64,000 bases of DNA from Phialocephala subalpina (taxonomy: Eukaryota; Ascomycota; Leotiomycetes; Helotiales; Mollisiaceae): the NCBI GenBank assembly GCA_900073065.1, contig FJOG01000005.1, positions 806,001 to 870,000 on the forward strand, written 5' to 3'. The position numbers and the translations under genes are program-made. This document shows positions 48,779 to 61,540 of the stretch, one piece after another; the first letter of the stretch is position 1, and each line of letters opens with the position of its first letter. The notes beneath the pieces were generated by a model. That model was not told the DNA's origin and made no database searches. It saw only the letters and a program-made list of their open reading frames with translations.

Positions 48779-49448
48779 CTATGGGTCCAAGGAAGAGGTC
48801 TCGCCAACGCACTGTCAAGTGCTGAGTACGAATCCAGGGAGAGATTATGGTATAGACGGTCTAGTTTTGACAGAAGGTGGAAGGGATGTCCACCTTGTTT
48901 GTGGAACATTAGAGTCAGAGTGCAAAATAACTCGAACGAGGTCTTTGAGTAGTCGATTGAGAGATAGGATTGGTCGACCGGATGCTGGTCGTGATCCATT
49001 AGGGCTGCCAAGGCCTTCTTAGGACGGTTGTCCTCGGCTGAGCCTATGAGAAGAGCCTCTGCAGCCAAGCCGACTAATGAGTATACCCTGTCCCTTGGGT
49101 CGCTGCTCAATGAATCCGTGTGCCTCTGTAGAAGTTCGTGTAGCAAGGGTGGCTTGCCATGGCAGTCTTTTCTTCAACAGACATGTGAATTATTGAAAAT
49201 CTATTGGTGCCTTGATAATTTCGAACACTTTCTATGGCCAAATTACTAGAACCCGTTCCGGGACCAAGCCATACAAGGACTTCAGTCACATGGCTGTAGA
49301 TATATGACATCATTGAAACTTGATGATTGCGTTCGAGGACATCGTCTGTGGATGTGAACAGCCACCGAAGAAAATGCCATGCAGACCGAGTCGATACGGG
49401 AGGGGGAATAACCAAGTTGCCTCCCTGGCAGATCCTCGGGCCTGCCAA
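48779..49448 (-). pseudogene. HET-domain gene fragment with internal deletions
   Basis: The minus strand reads GGNLVIPPPVSTRSAWHFLR, then directly DVLERNHQVSMMSYIYSHV and TEVLVWLGPGTGSSNLAIES, which are HET-domain blocks. The usual WIDAICINQ block between the first two is absent. The usual RLWIVQE block after the third is also absent, and coding character resumes in another frame at LLHELLQRHTDSLSSDPRDR VYSLVG and YSKTSFELFCTLTLMFHKQG. The fragment ends near 48779 at the DUF3176 relic. HET proteins act in heterokaryon incompatibility; this copy cannot be functional. Confidence 0.7.
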
Positions 49449-49524
49449 AACTCTTTCTCCGCTGCACCAGGGATGTCAGAATTCGTGGACACCACTTAGA
49501 GCTGTGGCGGCCCGTTGTTTATGG

Positions 49525-50974
49525 TCAGCCAGCGTGCGGGATTGCTGAAGACCATGTTGCCATGAAGGCGGCTGGTGGAAGATAGAACAAAGAGCGAAAC
49601 GCCTCGACCATAATATAGAGCCGACAGAGTGCATATAGGGCAAACGTAGCGGAAGTCAACGCCACTGTCAGCCGGCGCAGCGAGTGTATCCGCCATGAAA
49701 TATACCAGAGAAGATAATACACTGGCATAGCAGCTGTTGTAAAACCGCTCGTAGCTCTCCAGAGAGTTTGTTCGATGGGTGTAGGAAAGTCAAAATTCCA
49801 AGCTATGCAATGGCACGCGCCGAGGACGACGCCACCGAGGATAAAACCAGCGTCCATGAAATTCATCGACCAACCAGAGCGCCCAGGCAAGGAAATCGTG
49901 CTGTCAATATAGGTCATATCGTTTGGAACAGTCAGCGCAGGCTTATGAAGATACTCGTTCCACAGAGCGTTCTCAAAAAAGCCAAAGTAATTCAAGTTTA
50001 AGAGGTGATGCTTGCCGTATTCTGTCAGGTTGTCTGTGACCAAGACTTCCGTGGCGATATTAATATCCTTTGGTTTTTCAACCATAACAAGTAGGTGATG
50101 AATGTGCTTGTAGCGAAGCCGAGGACGGTAATCTCGAGTTGGGTGGACGGGATCCTTGTGACTTTGCGGTCGATGAGCTGTATGAGGAGCCATAGGACCT
50201 GGAGGAGTGCAAGTAGCTTGACAACCCCGTCTTCCTTGCTCTTGTCCTTGATCTCCTCCTTGGAAATAGGAGTGAACTCGATCCATTTTGTGCTCACCAA
50301 CATGCACAATTGCGCAGAATTGACGGCGATGGGCAGATCAAAGTGGAGATCTGCGTTTATCGATCTATATCCTGACAGGCCGATATGGTCACCACCATAG
50401 TAGTAGCGCGTCGGAGGTATCGTTGGGCCATTACTAGGCAGCCTAGGTGGCGCTGTCCTCGGGCGTTCATGGCAAGTGCCTCCGCCAACCGCACTTCTGC
50501 GTCTTAGGACAAAGCCACCCATGTTTGCGTAGAGGCATGTGTCATGGTCCATTGTGGGCCTCGTAAATTTGTGCAATAAAAAGCTGATCTGTAGGCAGCG
50601 ATGAATTCTCCGAGTGCTCGGCCAACCAAAAACTCCGGTAGGATTATAGCTATCAGCATCCACTTCGGCTTTCTACATAAGAACCGCTAAATGCATCTTG
50701 GAAATTGACAGAGAATGCGTTTTAGGAATCCATCCTTTTCATTCTCGAGCGGTGCGGGGGGTGCGGGTGGTGGTAGAGAGAGATGCTGTACAGTCCACGT
50801 GCACAAGAAGATGGTGAGGAGAGAACTCCACAAGATATTTAGCGTTGAGCGCACGTTGGGCCCCGTAACAAAGTTAGATCCTTCTGGGGGGAGAGCGCAA
50901 TTAATGGCAAAGTTCGTCGCCTGAATCACTTGAATGTGAATTAGCTGAAGAAGAATGCATGAAGGTAGATACAT
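49525..50974 (-). pseudogene. Decayed fungal polytopic membrane protein gene
   Basis: The minus strand begins near 50974. NVRSTLNILWSSLLTIFLCT then WTVQHLSLP match the N-terminal block of a large fungal integral-membrane family. TAG at 50687-50689 interrupts the frame, which then continues with RKPKWMLIAIILPEFLVGRA LGEFIAAYRS. A one-base shift near 50530 leads to ANMGGFVLRRR, then IPISKEEIKDKS-type sequence, LLALLQVLWLLIQL and ATSTFITYLLW. A second shift at a run of five A near 50076 leads to KPKDINIATEVLV and C-terminal membrane helices (GFILGGVVLGACHCIAWNF, MPVYYLLWYISWRI). The family name and function are unknown to me. The gene has three lesions and is probably dead. Confidence 0.65.
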
Positions 50975-51863
50975 CTTTGACGATTGCGACGGAGCTGAGG
51001 AATGTGCGGTTAATGAAGGCCTAGAGAGACATTTTAAGTCTCTGTCGGAGAGCAGGTCTGCAACACAGCGTGTGATTTTGGTCGTTCAGGCCACACAAAA
51101 GAGCCAATTCGGAGCCGCTTGGCATGTGTGGCAAGCTCCAACTGGCTGTCGGGGAAGTTGTGTAACCAGACCGTTGGGGGTTGCCCGACCGATAAGCACC
51201 AGTCCTCCTACGAAGATGCTGCATGGTGGTAGGGCGCAAGCGTGACAAAGGTGCCTATACAGGTACTTTTCGCTTGAACCAGTGAGCTTTCACTGGCTCA
51301 AATGGTCTCGCCCTATAGTCAACAACGATAAGGAGAGTCATGGGAAGCATCTGCTTGTAAGGACCTGTAGCGATGGCTCTTAATTGGATTTAAAGACAGG
51401 ACAACCTGGAAATAGGAATGGCACTTGCCATTTCAAATATCCGAAGCCCAAACAGAGCAGGCGCGACTCAAAATCACATTTACATCACCAACAAAAGTCC
51501 CAATTGCATCGCAAGAACAAATCTATTTCCCTCCCCTCACCACCACATATCTTTTCACCCCTCACTCCTCCCACCTGAAAGGTAACGCCCCCCAAAGATC
51601 TCTATAGTAACACATTCGCAGCTTGCCTTTCAGCCGTAGCCACTTTCTGTCTCGAATCCCTGCCCATTCCATGCGCGTGCTCGCTCCCAAATATAGTACA
51701 GTGCTTACGTTGCCTTCAATTCCCATCATGCTCTAAAGATTCCGCATCAGATCTCAAAAACCACGCAATTCTTTTTCTTTCCTTCTTTCCCACCAAAAAC
51801 AAAAAGCGCGCATTAACGATCGAGAACGTGACATGTGGATATATCGAACAATGGAAAGGAAAT
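50975..51863. other. Intergenic, no supported gene
   Basis: Upstream side of the decayed membrane protein and 3' UTR of INO80. No motif. Confidence 0.45.
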
Positions 51864-54800
51864 TTAACCCATATCGACATCACCATCTGCCATAGCAAGT
51901 CTCTGCTTCGCAGTCTTCGCCTTCTTGGCTATAGACTTCTTAGGCTTCTTGCCTTTGCCTAATGCACCACCCTCGGCGCTAGGGATGGGTGTAGCGGTCC
52001 CCGATGGATGATTAGAGCCATCGTCGAAATGACCCTCACCTACGAAACTCTTAGCTCATGTTCTTCAACTCAGTGAAGGAAGAAACTCACCCTCATGATA
52101 CAAATCTTCTAAGCTGCCACTAGCACCCGCCTTCTTCTTCTTCCCCTTACCCTTCTTCGCCTTCTCGGGCATCTTCGCCTCCTCAGCCGCGATCTCAGCT
52201 TCCTTTCTCTCAATCTCAGCAGCTTCTTCGTCATCCACGAGCCACATGGCAATATCCTTGGCTTTGTTCTCCTTGGATCGGGTGTTGAAATCGACACCGC
52301 CGCCTGAGCCACCAGTCATGACAACCTTCTGCACCTCTTCTTTCTGCAGTGCTCGCTTGCGGATACGCTCTTCGATAGTTCCGCGAGTGATCATGCGGTA
52401 GACTGTGACTTGCCTGGTCTGACCAAGACGATGGGCACGGTCCATGGCTTGGGAATCGATGGTTGGATTCCAATCAGAGTCGTAGAAGATGACGGTGTCG
52501 GCACTGGTCAAGTTGATACCTAGACCACCCGCACGAGTACTGAGTAGGAAGATGAAGATCTCTGGTCTGGTCTGGAAGTCGTGGACAGTGTCTCTTCGGT
52601 CTTCGAGTTTGGTGGAACCGTCCAATCTGAGATACTTGTAATTGCGGTATGTGAGATATTCTTCCATGAGATCGATCATACGAGTCATTTGGAAGTACAG
52701 CAGCACACGATGGCCCTCCTCCTTGAGCTTGAACAAAAGTTCGTCGAGCTTAGCAAGCTTTCCGGAGTCGGTGACGAAGCGACGCATCGAAGGAACAGTG
52801 ATGTTGGTGAAGCGCTGTTTCTCGGAAGTTGGTGCAGGCAGCATCTTGGTAGGTGGATACATCGACAGAGGAACCTTAGATGTGATCAGGGCCTTCTCCT
52901 CGACTGGTGAAGGACCGTACAGAGCACGGCGCACTGGGACGTTGAACATCGTGTTCTCTTTCTCAATAACAGCACCTCGGCTAGAGCAGACAACCTCAAT
53001 CGGAGGTGCAGAGGCGGCAGGTCGTCCACACTGATCAAGACGGCTGATACCCGATTCTGCCCAAACGTTTTTGGAGACATTGAGGAGCTTGTTGAGATAT
53101 CCCTCATTCGTGACTTCTGCCAACGGCTTTCGGTCTTTGCGATCGACGATCTTCAACATAGCCGGGGCTGGGGTGAAGTCCTTCTCACCTTCTTCATCAT
53201 AGATGACATCGAGAACGCCGAGTTGTCGGGGCTTTTGAGCAAGGTCCACAGCACGAGTAAAAACATCCTTGCGAGCAGCTTGCGAGACATCGTTGATAGA
53301 CGTATCCGTAAATCGGAGCCACGAGAAGGCCTTGTTATCGGCCATGTTCTCTCGGATGTATTCTGGGCTGAAGACATTCAGCAGCTGATCCAGGTATTTG
53401 CCTCTGAATCCAGCCTTATCATTATTTCGCCCTGGCATGCCAAGTCGTCCGTCCTCTCGCCAGACCAATCGTGGGAGTTGGTACTCAATCAAGTTCCTGG
53501 AAGAGTAGGCAACGTTGATGTTGGGTCCCTCGCGCATGAATGAAGCAGTCTCGGCAAAGTGTCCGAAGGAAAATGGTGAAGTGGTCTCGGCTCGCTCAAA
53601 CAAGTCAGGATGGTTACAGACCTTTCGGAACTGCATGACCAAATTCATGAGAGTGCCAGTATCATCGCCGTCACCAATGGTGGCCTTCTCGATGAGATCC
53701 ATGATGCTGATCTGATTGCGGAGATTGCCATAGTATGCTCGTTGACGGTAGGTAAGATCACAGAAGATGTCAAGCTCAATCTTGTCACCCAACTCCTTCT
53801 GCACATGCTTCTTGACACGACGAAGCATGAACGGCTTCAAAATCATGTGCAATCGCTTGAGCTGATCCTCATTAAGCTTGGTGTTACTTGTAGCGTGACT
53901 TTCGATATCTTTTGAGAACCATTCGCTGAACTCATCGTGGGAATCGAACAAGCTAGGCATGATGAAATGCAACAATGCCCACAACTCCTGCATGTTGTTC
54001 TGAATTGGCGTACCGGTCAACAGCAGTCGATTTCGGCAGTGGAACCCCAGCAAACTCTTCCATCGCGAACTCTGAGAACTCTTGATAGCTTGAGCCTCAT
54101 CAAGAATCATGTACTGCCACTTCATCTTCTGGAAGTAGGCGACATCAGACACGACCAATTGGTAGGAAGTGACCAAAACATGGAAAGGTGCGTCCTGAGT
54201 ATAGGTGATGTGTTTGCGATCCCAAAACTTTCGAAGAACCTTTCGATCGGCAGCTGTACCCCAGTATGGCAGGACCTTCAACGTTGGAACGAACTTGGTG
54301 ATTTCTTGTTGCCAATTGTGGAGTGTCGACGCTGGAGCGACGACCAAGAAAGGACCCCAAATTCCATGCTTCTCAGCAAGATAACCCATGACGGAGATAG
54401 ACTGAACAGTCTTGCCCAGACCCATTTCATCAGCCAAGATACCATTAATACCCTGTTCGTAAAGGTTGACCAGCCAATTGAGGCCCTTGAGTTGGTACTC
54501 CTTGAGCTGAGCTTGAAGCATCTTGGGTTGCTCGATGTCGACGTCGCCCATTCCGGATGGATTCTGGAAGTTCATCTCTCCTTCATCATCCATTGCGGGA
54601 GCGTCATCTTGCTTGTTGAATGCTCTTGCCTTGTTCTGCGCCTCTTGGATGGCGTTTTGGGCATTAGCCATCGCAGCAGCGTGAAGAACACTTTCGTCCT
54701 CGGCGTCGAAGTCCAGGTCCTCAAAGTTGGTAACCTTAGCGCCAGGTGCACCGTTGCTGTCAGGAACGTTGATCTTATGTGAGTCGTCGGTCTTGGAGAC

Positions 54801-57062
54801 AGCAACATCAGGGTGATCTGTCGATCGTTCCACCTCGTCTGTCTTGATCTTCTTCCCAATGAAATGTGAGTACAGCTCCGTCTGTGAGATCAGGAAGTTG
54901 AGTTTCCTCTTCTGCCTATTTGCTTCTCTGTCAGCTTCGGCCTTCTTCGCATTCTCGAGCTCTGCCTTCTCGGCAGCTCGTCGGAGGTCTCGTTCCTCTC
55001 GCTCGTTACGCTTCCAGAAGCCCATCATCTCTCGCATAACACGCTTGGCTCGAGCCTGGAGGTCCTTTGTGCCCTTGTTGGTCTTGAGCTGCCATCTCTT
55101 GGCCTCCTTCGAAGCAAGGATAGCAGTCTTCTTCAGGTTCGATGCCCTTGTCGCATATGATTCGATAGCCACCTTGTGAGTCTTGTTGACGTCTTTCCGT
55201 GCAAGATCTCGCCATATCTGATCATAGATCTGGTTATACCCCTTGGAAACAAATGGTTCGAAGGTTGCTGGGGACTCCTCTCGAGCTTCCTTGGATTCCT
55301 TGGCGTTGATTTTGAGTCTGATCTTGGGCTCTTCCTTGATCATAGGCGGCAAAGAAGGTGGCTCCTCTCCAGCGTCGATCGCAGCTTGTGCAGCCTCTGC
55401 TGAATCCTTCTCTGCCTGCTTCTGCTCCTTGGATTTTCGTAAACGAGCACCACCACGCTTGGTCTTGGGCTTGGATGGTTCCGCATCGACCGCAGTGAAG
55501 GTGGACATCATGCCACCGGAGAAATTGGGCTCCATCGGTGACACCGCGCGTATTTCTGGGCCTTTGTCGCCTCGAGACAATATCATCTTGGTCTGCTGAG
55601 CCTTCTTCTCTGCTCTCTGAGCCTCCTTGAGATATTTCTGTCTCTCTTGCTCATCCTCAGCAGCTTGTGCCTTCGCCCGAGCGGCCTCCATCTGCTCAAC
55701 GTTGGTGGCGACCGTCTTTTCTCGTCGACGCTTTCTCTGCATGTCCTTCTTGCGCTCCTTCTCGGCCTGGACCTCTTTTTCTTGAACAGCAGTGATGGCA
55801 GCATCGCCATTGATCTCTCTGAATCGAAGCTCGCCGAAATCTACATGTCTACCAAGCTTGGCTGCCATCTTTTGCGCATGGAAGGTCCGCCGCTGTTTCG
55901 TCTTGATATCTTCGACTTTCTCAACCTCGAATTGACGCTTGCGCCCTCGTGCCAGGAATGTCTTCTTGTCCTCTTCAAATCCTCCCCTCTCGACATCGCT
56001 GGCATCAGCTTCTATCCTCGCCAACGCAGTTGTGACCTCCTTCTCTTGTTCCTTTGACATTTGTTTCTGTTTAGGAGGGGAAGGCTTCTTGGGTTCGCCA
56101 TTCGCCTTCCGCTTCGCAGGCACTCTTGAGACTGGTGTCTGTGTTGGGGCGAGGGAGGACTCTCGTGAGCTGTCTCGTAATATAGGCTCGACAGCAGGAG
56201 GAGGTATCGATTGTCGGGATGCCTTGCGAGGCTTCGCAATCGTAGGGGTGACTGTTGGCTTCGAAATTGGGTCGGCGCTCGAAAGGATGCTCGAGAAAGA
56301 CATTGGATCTGCGGGTCTGCTAGGGGGCTTGATGGTCGAATTAGAAGTGTGATCAAAGGTTCGAAGTTGGGAATCATGTACCGTGGCCGCAACAGGCGCC
56401 TCTTGCTTGACTGGAGGATCCATCTCCATTTTCATGGCCATCCTTGGTGAATGTGATATGCGCTGCGGATGGGCATGCGAGACGGGCGATCGAGGAGCTG
56501 GAGAGGTGTATGCTCCGTTGTAATACTTTGATTGTTCGACGGATGATGATGGATAAATGTAAGGTTCTCGAGTCTGGGGGGAAAAAATGACGTTAGCAAT
56601 CCGAATTATAGAGAGCTTCCGTAGCCGCGTTGGATATTATACCTGAGGTGTTTGACTCTGCCCTTCATTCCATCCAGCACCAGCACTTTCCGATGGCTGC
56701 CTGTCGCCCGAGTCGGAAGTCGGATCGTAATAATTGCTTGTAGGCTTGTCGCGCGGTGCAGGCTGATAATCAGCTTGATACGCCGAAGTCGTCAGCGTCC
56801 TTGGAGATGTTGGTCCAGGAATGTGAGAAGCTGAAAGAGTCGCAGGCGTGGGCGGATGGTACGGATTGGTGAATTGAGGTCGCGGATGAGTTCCATTTGG
56901 TGAGTAGGGTGAATGGAAATCTGGTGTTTGCGCTGTTGTTGGCGAAGGTCTGGTGGTGTTTGAGCTACTCGGTCCGCCGTTGATCCTCTCTCCTCGTCTT
57001 GCTCCTTCCTCATCCTCCTCCTGCTGAGGCTGCTGCATCACCGTCGAAGGATACGAGTCCAT
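51864..57062 (-). CDS. INO80: INO80 chromatin-remodelling ATPase
   Basis: Three exons on the minus strand: 56643-57062, 52091-56573 and 51864-52039, giving 1692 residues, a usual size for fungal Ino80. The first 580 residues are disordered, with Pro/Ser-rich, then basic coiled-coil stretches. The DBINO domain follows (about 585-715: [20 protein letters not shown] onward, ending [17 protein letters not shown]). The SNF2 N-lobe has [20 protein letters not shown] and [18 protein letters not shown] long insertion of more than 200 residues separates it from the C-lobe, as is typical for INO80, and the C-lobe has [15 protein letters not shown] and [12 protein letters not shown]. The Lys-rich C-terminus is completed by the last small exon. 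It is the motor of the INO80 nucleosome-sliding complex, which also exchanges H2A.Z and acts in transcription and DNA repair, in the nucleus. Confidence 0.95.
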
Positions 57063-58874
57063 CGCTGCTCCTTCACTCTCAAGGGGGCGAGGATTTCTGC
57101 TCCATAGACAATCTCTTCCCTCGCAGGTCCGGTGGAATGGCGAACAATCGGGCGTCGATCGATTACTGGTGAAGCATCACGATGATTAAAAGTCTAGGTT
57201 GATGGGAAAGAGTGGTGGTGATGGGTGTTGGGCAGTGCAATTATGATGGCAGCAGAAGCCGGCTGATGCGAAGAGGCTTTTCGACCTGGGCCTCTCGGAG
57301 TCGGGAATCGTGTTCAGTACTAAAGTATCGCGGCACGACTTGCTGGAGGTTTGAAGCAGATGTCGCGACGTCGACGCGGTGGGTGACAGATGGGAAGATG
57401 GGTGATGGAAGAAGGGTTTACGAGGGAAGAATCAGGGAGGGGCGGTGGAATGGGAATGGGTGATCACTCATGATATCTAGTGGAGGGCTTGCTTCGTCAA
57501 AGGCACACATTGCCGCCCCATCGCAAAAACTCGTGGTTTGGTTGCGAGGGAAAGCTTCATCTCACCAGAACTATGACGCTCGAGTGCGAATCATAATTGG
57601 TTGAACGTGCACCCCCTGCAGATGGTGTCTCTGCGACGAGGAGATGCGTTTTGTAACTTACTTTGACATTGTGGTCGAGGACGATTGCATTCGGACATTC
57701 TCTTATTCGATGCAGCCAACTAACGTGCGACGCATCCGCTGTGTCTTGCTCGCATCATGGATTTGTTCTTCCTGTTCTCCAACACATCCCAAAACCGATG
57801 TGTAGGCTAGTCCAGATGCAGAAGACTCGTCAACCAGCCAATATCGTCCGGAGATAACGAAAACTCGGAAAGGAAGGCAGGAATTGCCTCAAAGAGTCTT
57901 GTTATCTGACGGGAATGCTAAAAAGGTTGCAATGATCCTTGAATGATTCCGAAGTGTTAGTTGATGGAATATCACGCCCTGAAAACTCTTCACGTCCAGC
58001 AAGTTTTGACAAGTTTTGACAAGTTTTGACAAGTTTTGACCAGCTCTAGAATTTCAGCACAGGACTTGCCCCCAAACAACTCAGGACCAACACAGAAGCT
58101 GACCAAGTAGCCCAGGAACAATGTGTCAAAGACTTTGAATTCAACAACAGTCATTGAAGGGACACAATCAGTCACCTAACGTGAAAGGAGCAATTTTCAG
58201 ATATATGAGTAACGTGATCTTGAAAGTAGGATGACTGGAACGAGGACAGAGAAAGGCGAGAAAACATCTCAAGCTATAGAAGCGGGTTGAAAGACTTTCA
58301 GACATGCAATGCCGGGTCTACGAAGCTGGGAGAATGTGATGAATCTGCATGCCCTCCCTTGTCGCCAACCTCGACTCCTCGAGACCACAAAACCCTCCGA
58401 TAGTCGAAAATTTGAGACTTGACTTACCCGACATACAAAGTCTTAGATATCTGCTCGGGCCAGAAAAACCAACAGAGTAATGGCATAATACATATAGTAG
58501 TTTGAAGAGTAAGAAAGTTGGAGAAGAAAATTGGCAAGAAATCCGCTGCTGCATCATCTTCACTTCATACAGCAGGAAGTCAGTATTGCACCATCACAGG
58601 TCACTCGAATACACATTTCTCGAAAAGACGATGCATTGATTGACGCCTCTAAAGCAAAACAGTCTATTCTGCCCCACCCATACATTTCAGCGCGTGTATC
58701 TCTCACGCTGTAGCAGTAATGCTTCTCTTAGTCGGTAAACCAAGACCCAGCATTCAAACCCTACAGCATGGTATATATGCAATAACCCACGCATTACATT
58801 TGCCGAATGCATCACTTTTTGGTTTTCTCATCTGGATTTCAATGCCAATCTGATCCTCGCAGAGGGAAAGAACT
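57063..58874. other. Intergenic region with INO80 promoter, no supported gene
   Basis: About 1.8 kb. It contains the INO80 promoter side and the 3' side of ARB1. Short open frames only. A 10-bp minisatellite lies at 58001-58040. Confidence 0.45.
58001..58040 (+). repeat. 10-bp minisatellite, four perfect units
   Basis: AAGTTTTGAC is repeated four times without a mismatch. It is non-coding. Confidence 0.95.
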
Positions 58875-60918
58875 TTAGACAGCTCCAGCCGCCATCATCT
58901 TCTTCCTCAAGTGGTTCTTGTACTCGCCGATAGATCCAGGCCATTTGCGGATGGTCTGGTTCTCGCATACCATGATATCTTTCGCAATCTTGTCAAGCAG
59001 TCTGGATGATGAATTAGCATATTTCACGTGGAGCTAACGAAGGGCAAACATACCTGAAATCGTGAGACACGACGACGACACCACCAGTGAATGCGTTGAT
59101 AGCATCCGCCAAACTGTCAATAGTTGGGATATCTAAACCGTTGGTAGGCTCGTCAAGAAGAAGCATGTTAGGTCCATCGATAGCCAGGAGAGCGAACACG
59201 ATTCTGGACTTTTGGCCTTCGGACAGGGTACCCATCAAGGCGGTTTGCGAATCTCCGCTCAGACCGTACTTCCCAAGCTGTTGTCTCCAGTATTGGTAGT
59301 CTTGAGACTTGTCGGCGTACTTGTCTCTGACGAAGTCGAGCGCAGACTTGGTGAGATCCAATTGTTCGGCAGAGTGCTGGGAGTAGACACCCATCTTCAG
59401 GTGAGTGTGGCGAGAGACGGTACCACCGGTGGGTGAGAGCTTGCCAGTCATGAGACGAAGGAGAGTTGATTTTCCGACACCATTAGGGCCGACAAGGGCG
59501 GTTCGGGAGTCCATGTCCACACCAAGATCAAGGTGTTTGTACAGATTATCCTTGGCGTCGCCAGAGTAGGAGAAAGTAACATCGTCGAAGGACAGAACTG
59601 GAGGGGGAAGCTTCTCAACATCGGCGAATCTGAATGTGAAGACACGATCTTGCTCGACTGGCTGAATGAAACCATCTGCCTCCATCTTGTCCAAAATCTT
59701 TTGTCGGGATTTGGCCTGTCTGACCAAGTTGGCGTAGGTACCGGCTGAAGCAATGAACTTCTTGATGTGTACAATTTCGTCTTGTTGCTTCGTATAGGCC
59801 TTCATTTGGTTGACCTCTTGTTCAGACCGGGTCTTGGCGTATGAATCGTAGTTACCTCCATAGTACAGCAGTTGCTTCTGACGCATATCGATCATGTTAG
59901 TGCAGACACCGTTGAGGAAATCCATAGAGTGGGAAACAAGGACGAGAGTTCGATCCCATTTCTTCAGGTATTCTTCCAACCACACGCATGCCTCCAAATC
60001 CAAATGTGCTGTGGGGTCGTCGAGCAAAAGAAGGGAGGGCTTGACGAAAAGGGCCTTCGCCAAAGCCACTCGCATACGCCAACCACCGGACATATCCTTT
60101 GTCTTCTTGTGAATAGTAACCTTGTTGAAACCAAGACCGGTAAGAATAAGGGAAGCACGGGTAGAGAATGTGGAGGGATCCATGGTTTCCATGCGCTAGA
60201 AATATTAGCAGGAGAAAGTGCAGCTGCGAGAATGCTTCTTACCTCGTAGAGATCCATAAGAAGAGGACTCTCTGGACCCTCATCTTCGAGGATTCTCTCA
60301 GCTTCTTTGTCCAGACGTTCCATCTCGTTCTCGGCCTCGCGGACAACCCATTCCAAGGCACCAAGGTCACTTGGGGGAGCACCCTCGTTGAGCAGATAGA
60401 TATCCACATGGTCTGGAACTGGGTATTCGCGCTTATCAATAGCCTTCAAGAGTGTGGACTTTCCGCAACCGTTTTCTCCCAACAGCCCATATCGTCGACC
60501 ATATGTGAGTTCCATAGTCGTATCGTTGAGGAGCACACGTCCGTGGAACACCAAGCTGACGGAAGTGATCTTGACATCACGACTCTGCTTCAGCGAGCTG
60601 AGAACACCAGTCGTAACACGATCAGAGAGTCCATGCTTGTCCATTTGGTCGGCAAGTCTCTTGACCTCGTCTGCCAACATATTAGCATGCATAGAGCAAT
60701 GGAGGCGAAGAGGGACGATACGTACCCATCTTCTTCGCAGAGGTTGCGGGTTGATCTTCCTCGGGTAGCAGGTTTCCATCGCCATCGAGGAGGTCAGGAG
60801 TCGTAGTTCCAGAAGCATTCTTTGACCCAGCTTTTGAGCGGGAGGCCACTGTCTTCTTGGGTGCCTTTCCCTCAGCGGCCCTCTTGGCGTCGCGCGCTGC
60901 CTTGGAAGCGCTGACCAT
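58875..60918 (-). CDS. ARB1: ABC-F ATPase ARB1, ribosome biogenesis
   Basis: Four exons on the minus strand: 60726-60918, 60243-60670, 59054-60195 and 58875-59001, giving 629 residues. The N-terminus is Lys/Ala-rich ([17 protein letters not shown]). The first ATPase domain has [14 protein letters not shown], the signature [16 protein letters not shown] and the ARB1-typical Walker [13 protein letters not shown]. The linker ([20 protein letters not shown]) is the ABC-F linker helix. The second domain has [26 protein letters not shown] and [12 protein letters not shown]. The C-terminus, [13 protein letters not shown], comes from the last exon. There are no membrane segments. Yeast Arb1 is needed for 40S and 60S subunit maturation and shuttles between nucleus and cytoplasm. 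All splice joins keep the conserved motifs. Confidence 0.95.
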
Positions 60919-61540
60919 TTTGTCGAGTCCGAGATATTCGATTTGAGATAGTCGGTGTTAGGTTTGTGCGCTCGATTCGAGTTCGTGATCGAATCGAGAT
61001 GGTTGAGTTGTGGAGAAGGAGGAGGAGGCTGTTGAAAGTATGAGGAGGGGTTGAAGAAATTCCTGTCCTATCTTTGGTGGGGGATTAAAATACGGTAGTC
61101 GTCACACCCTGCTAGCGTCAAAACTGACTCGATTGTGGCAACGAAAATTTCTAAAAATCTTCGGGCACAAAGATAGGAAAGAATACGTCGATGAAGAGAC
61201 TGCTCATGAATATGGACTATGATATTCGAATAATAACTTTTGGCATTTTTCACAAGGTCAAAATCTGTTTTCGGTGAGTCCTCGCTTAAATGCAGGTAAT
61301 ACGTCAAGACTAAGCCCTTTTCAGCGGTGGCTCGCTGCTTTCATGTTTTTCTTCAAACTTCATTCTTCACCAGCCCTCAAAGTTGAGTTTTGAGTCGATT
61401 TATCCTTGGTTGAAAGCAATATTCTTCAAATTATACACAGAGCTAGCTTGTATACCTAAGGGCTGCACTGCGCAATCCTGACTCTACTCCGTTTTTCTAC
61501 ACAATACTATGCGAACACACTTGGACTGTTACTGTTACGC
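60919..61540. other. ARB1 promoter side, no supported gene
   Basis: The ARB1 promoter and 5' UTR and spacer up to the repeat element. Only short frames. Confidence 0.5.

Noticed and set aside
50025..50663. Minus-strand frame of 212 codons starting MDADSYNPTG as a gene start
   Set aside because: Its first 45 codons are a shadow: in the same stretch another frame gives the conserved PKWMLIAIILPEFLVG block of the membrane protein. Only its later part is real coding sequence.
9805..50974. Explaining all frameshifts by sequencing error
   Set aside because: Three long housekeeping genes in the same window have no frameshift, and several lesions are substitutions to stop codons or deletions. Single cases at base runs (50076, 10656, 11536) may still be errors.
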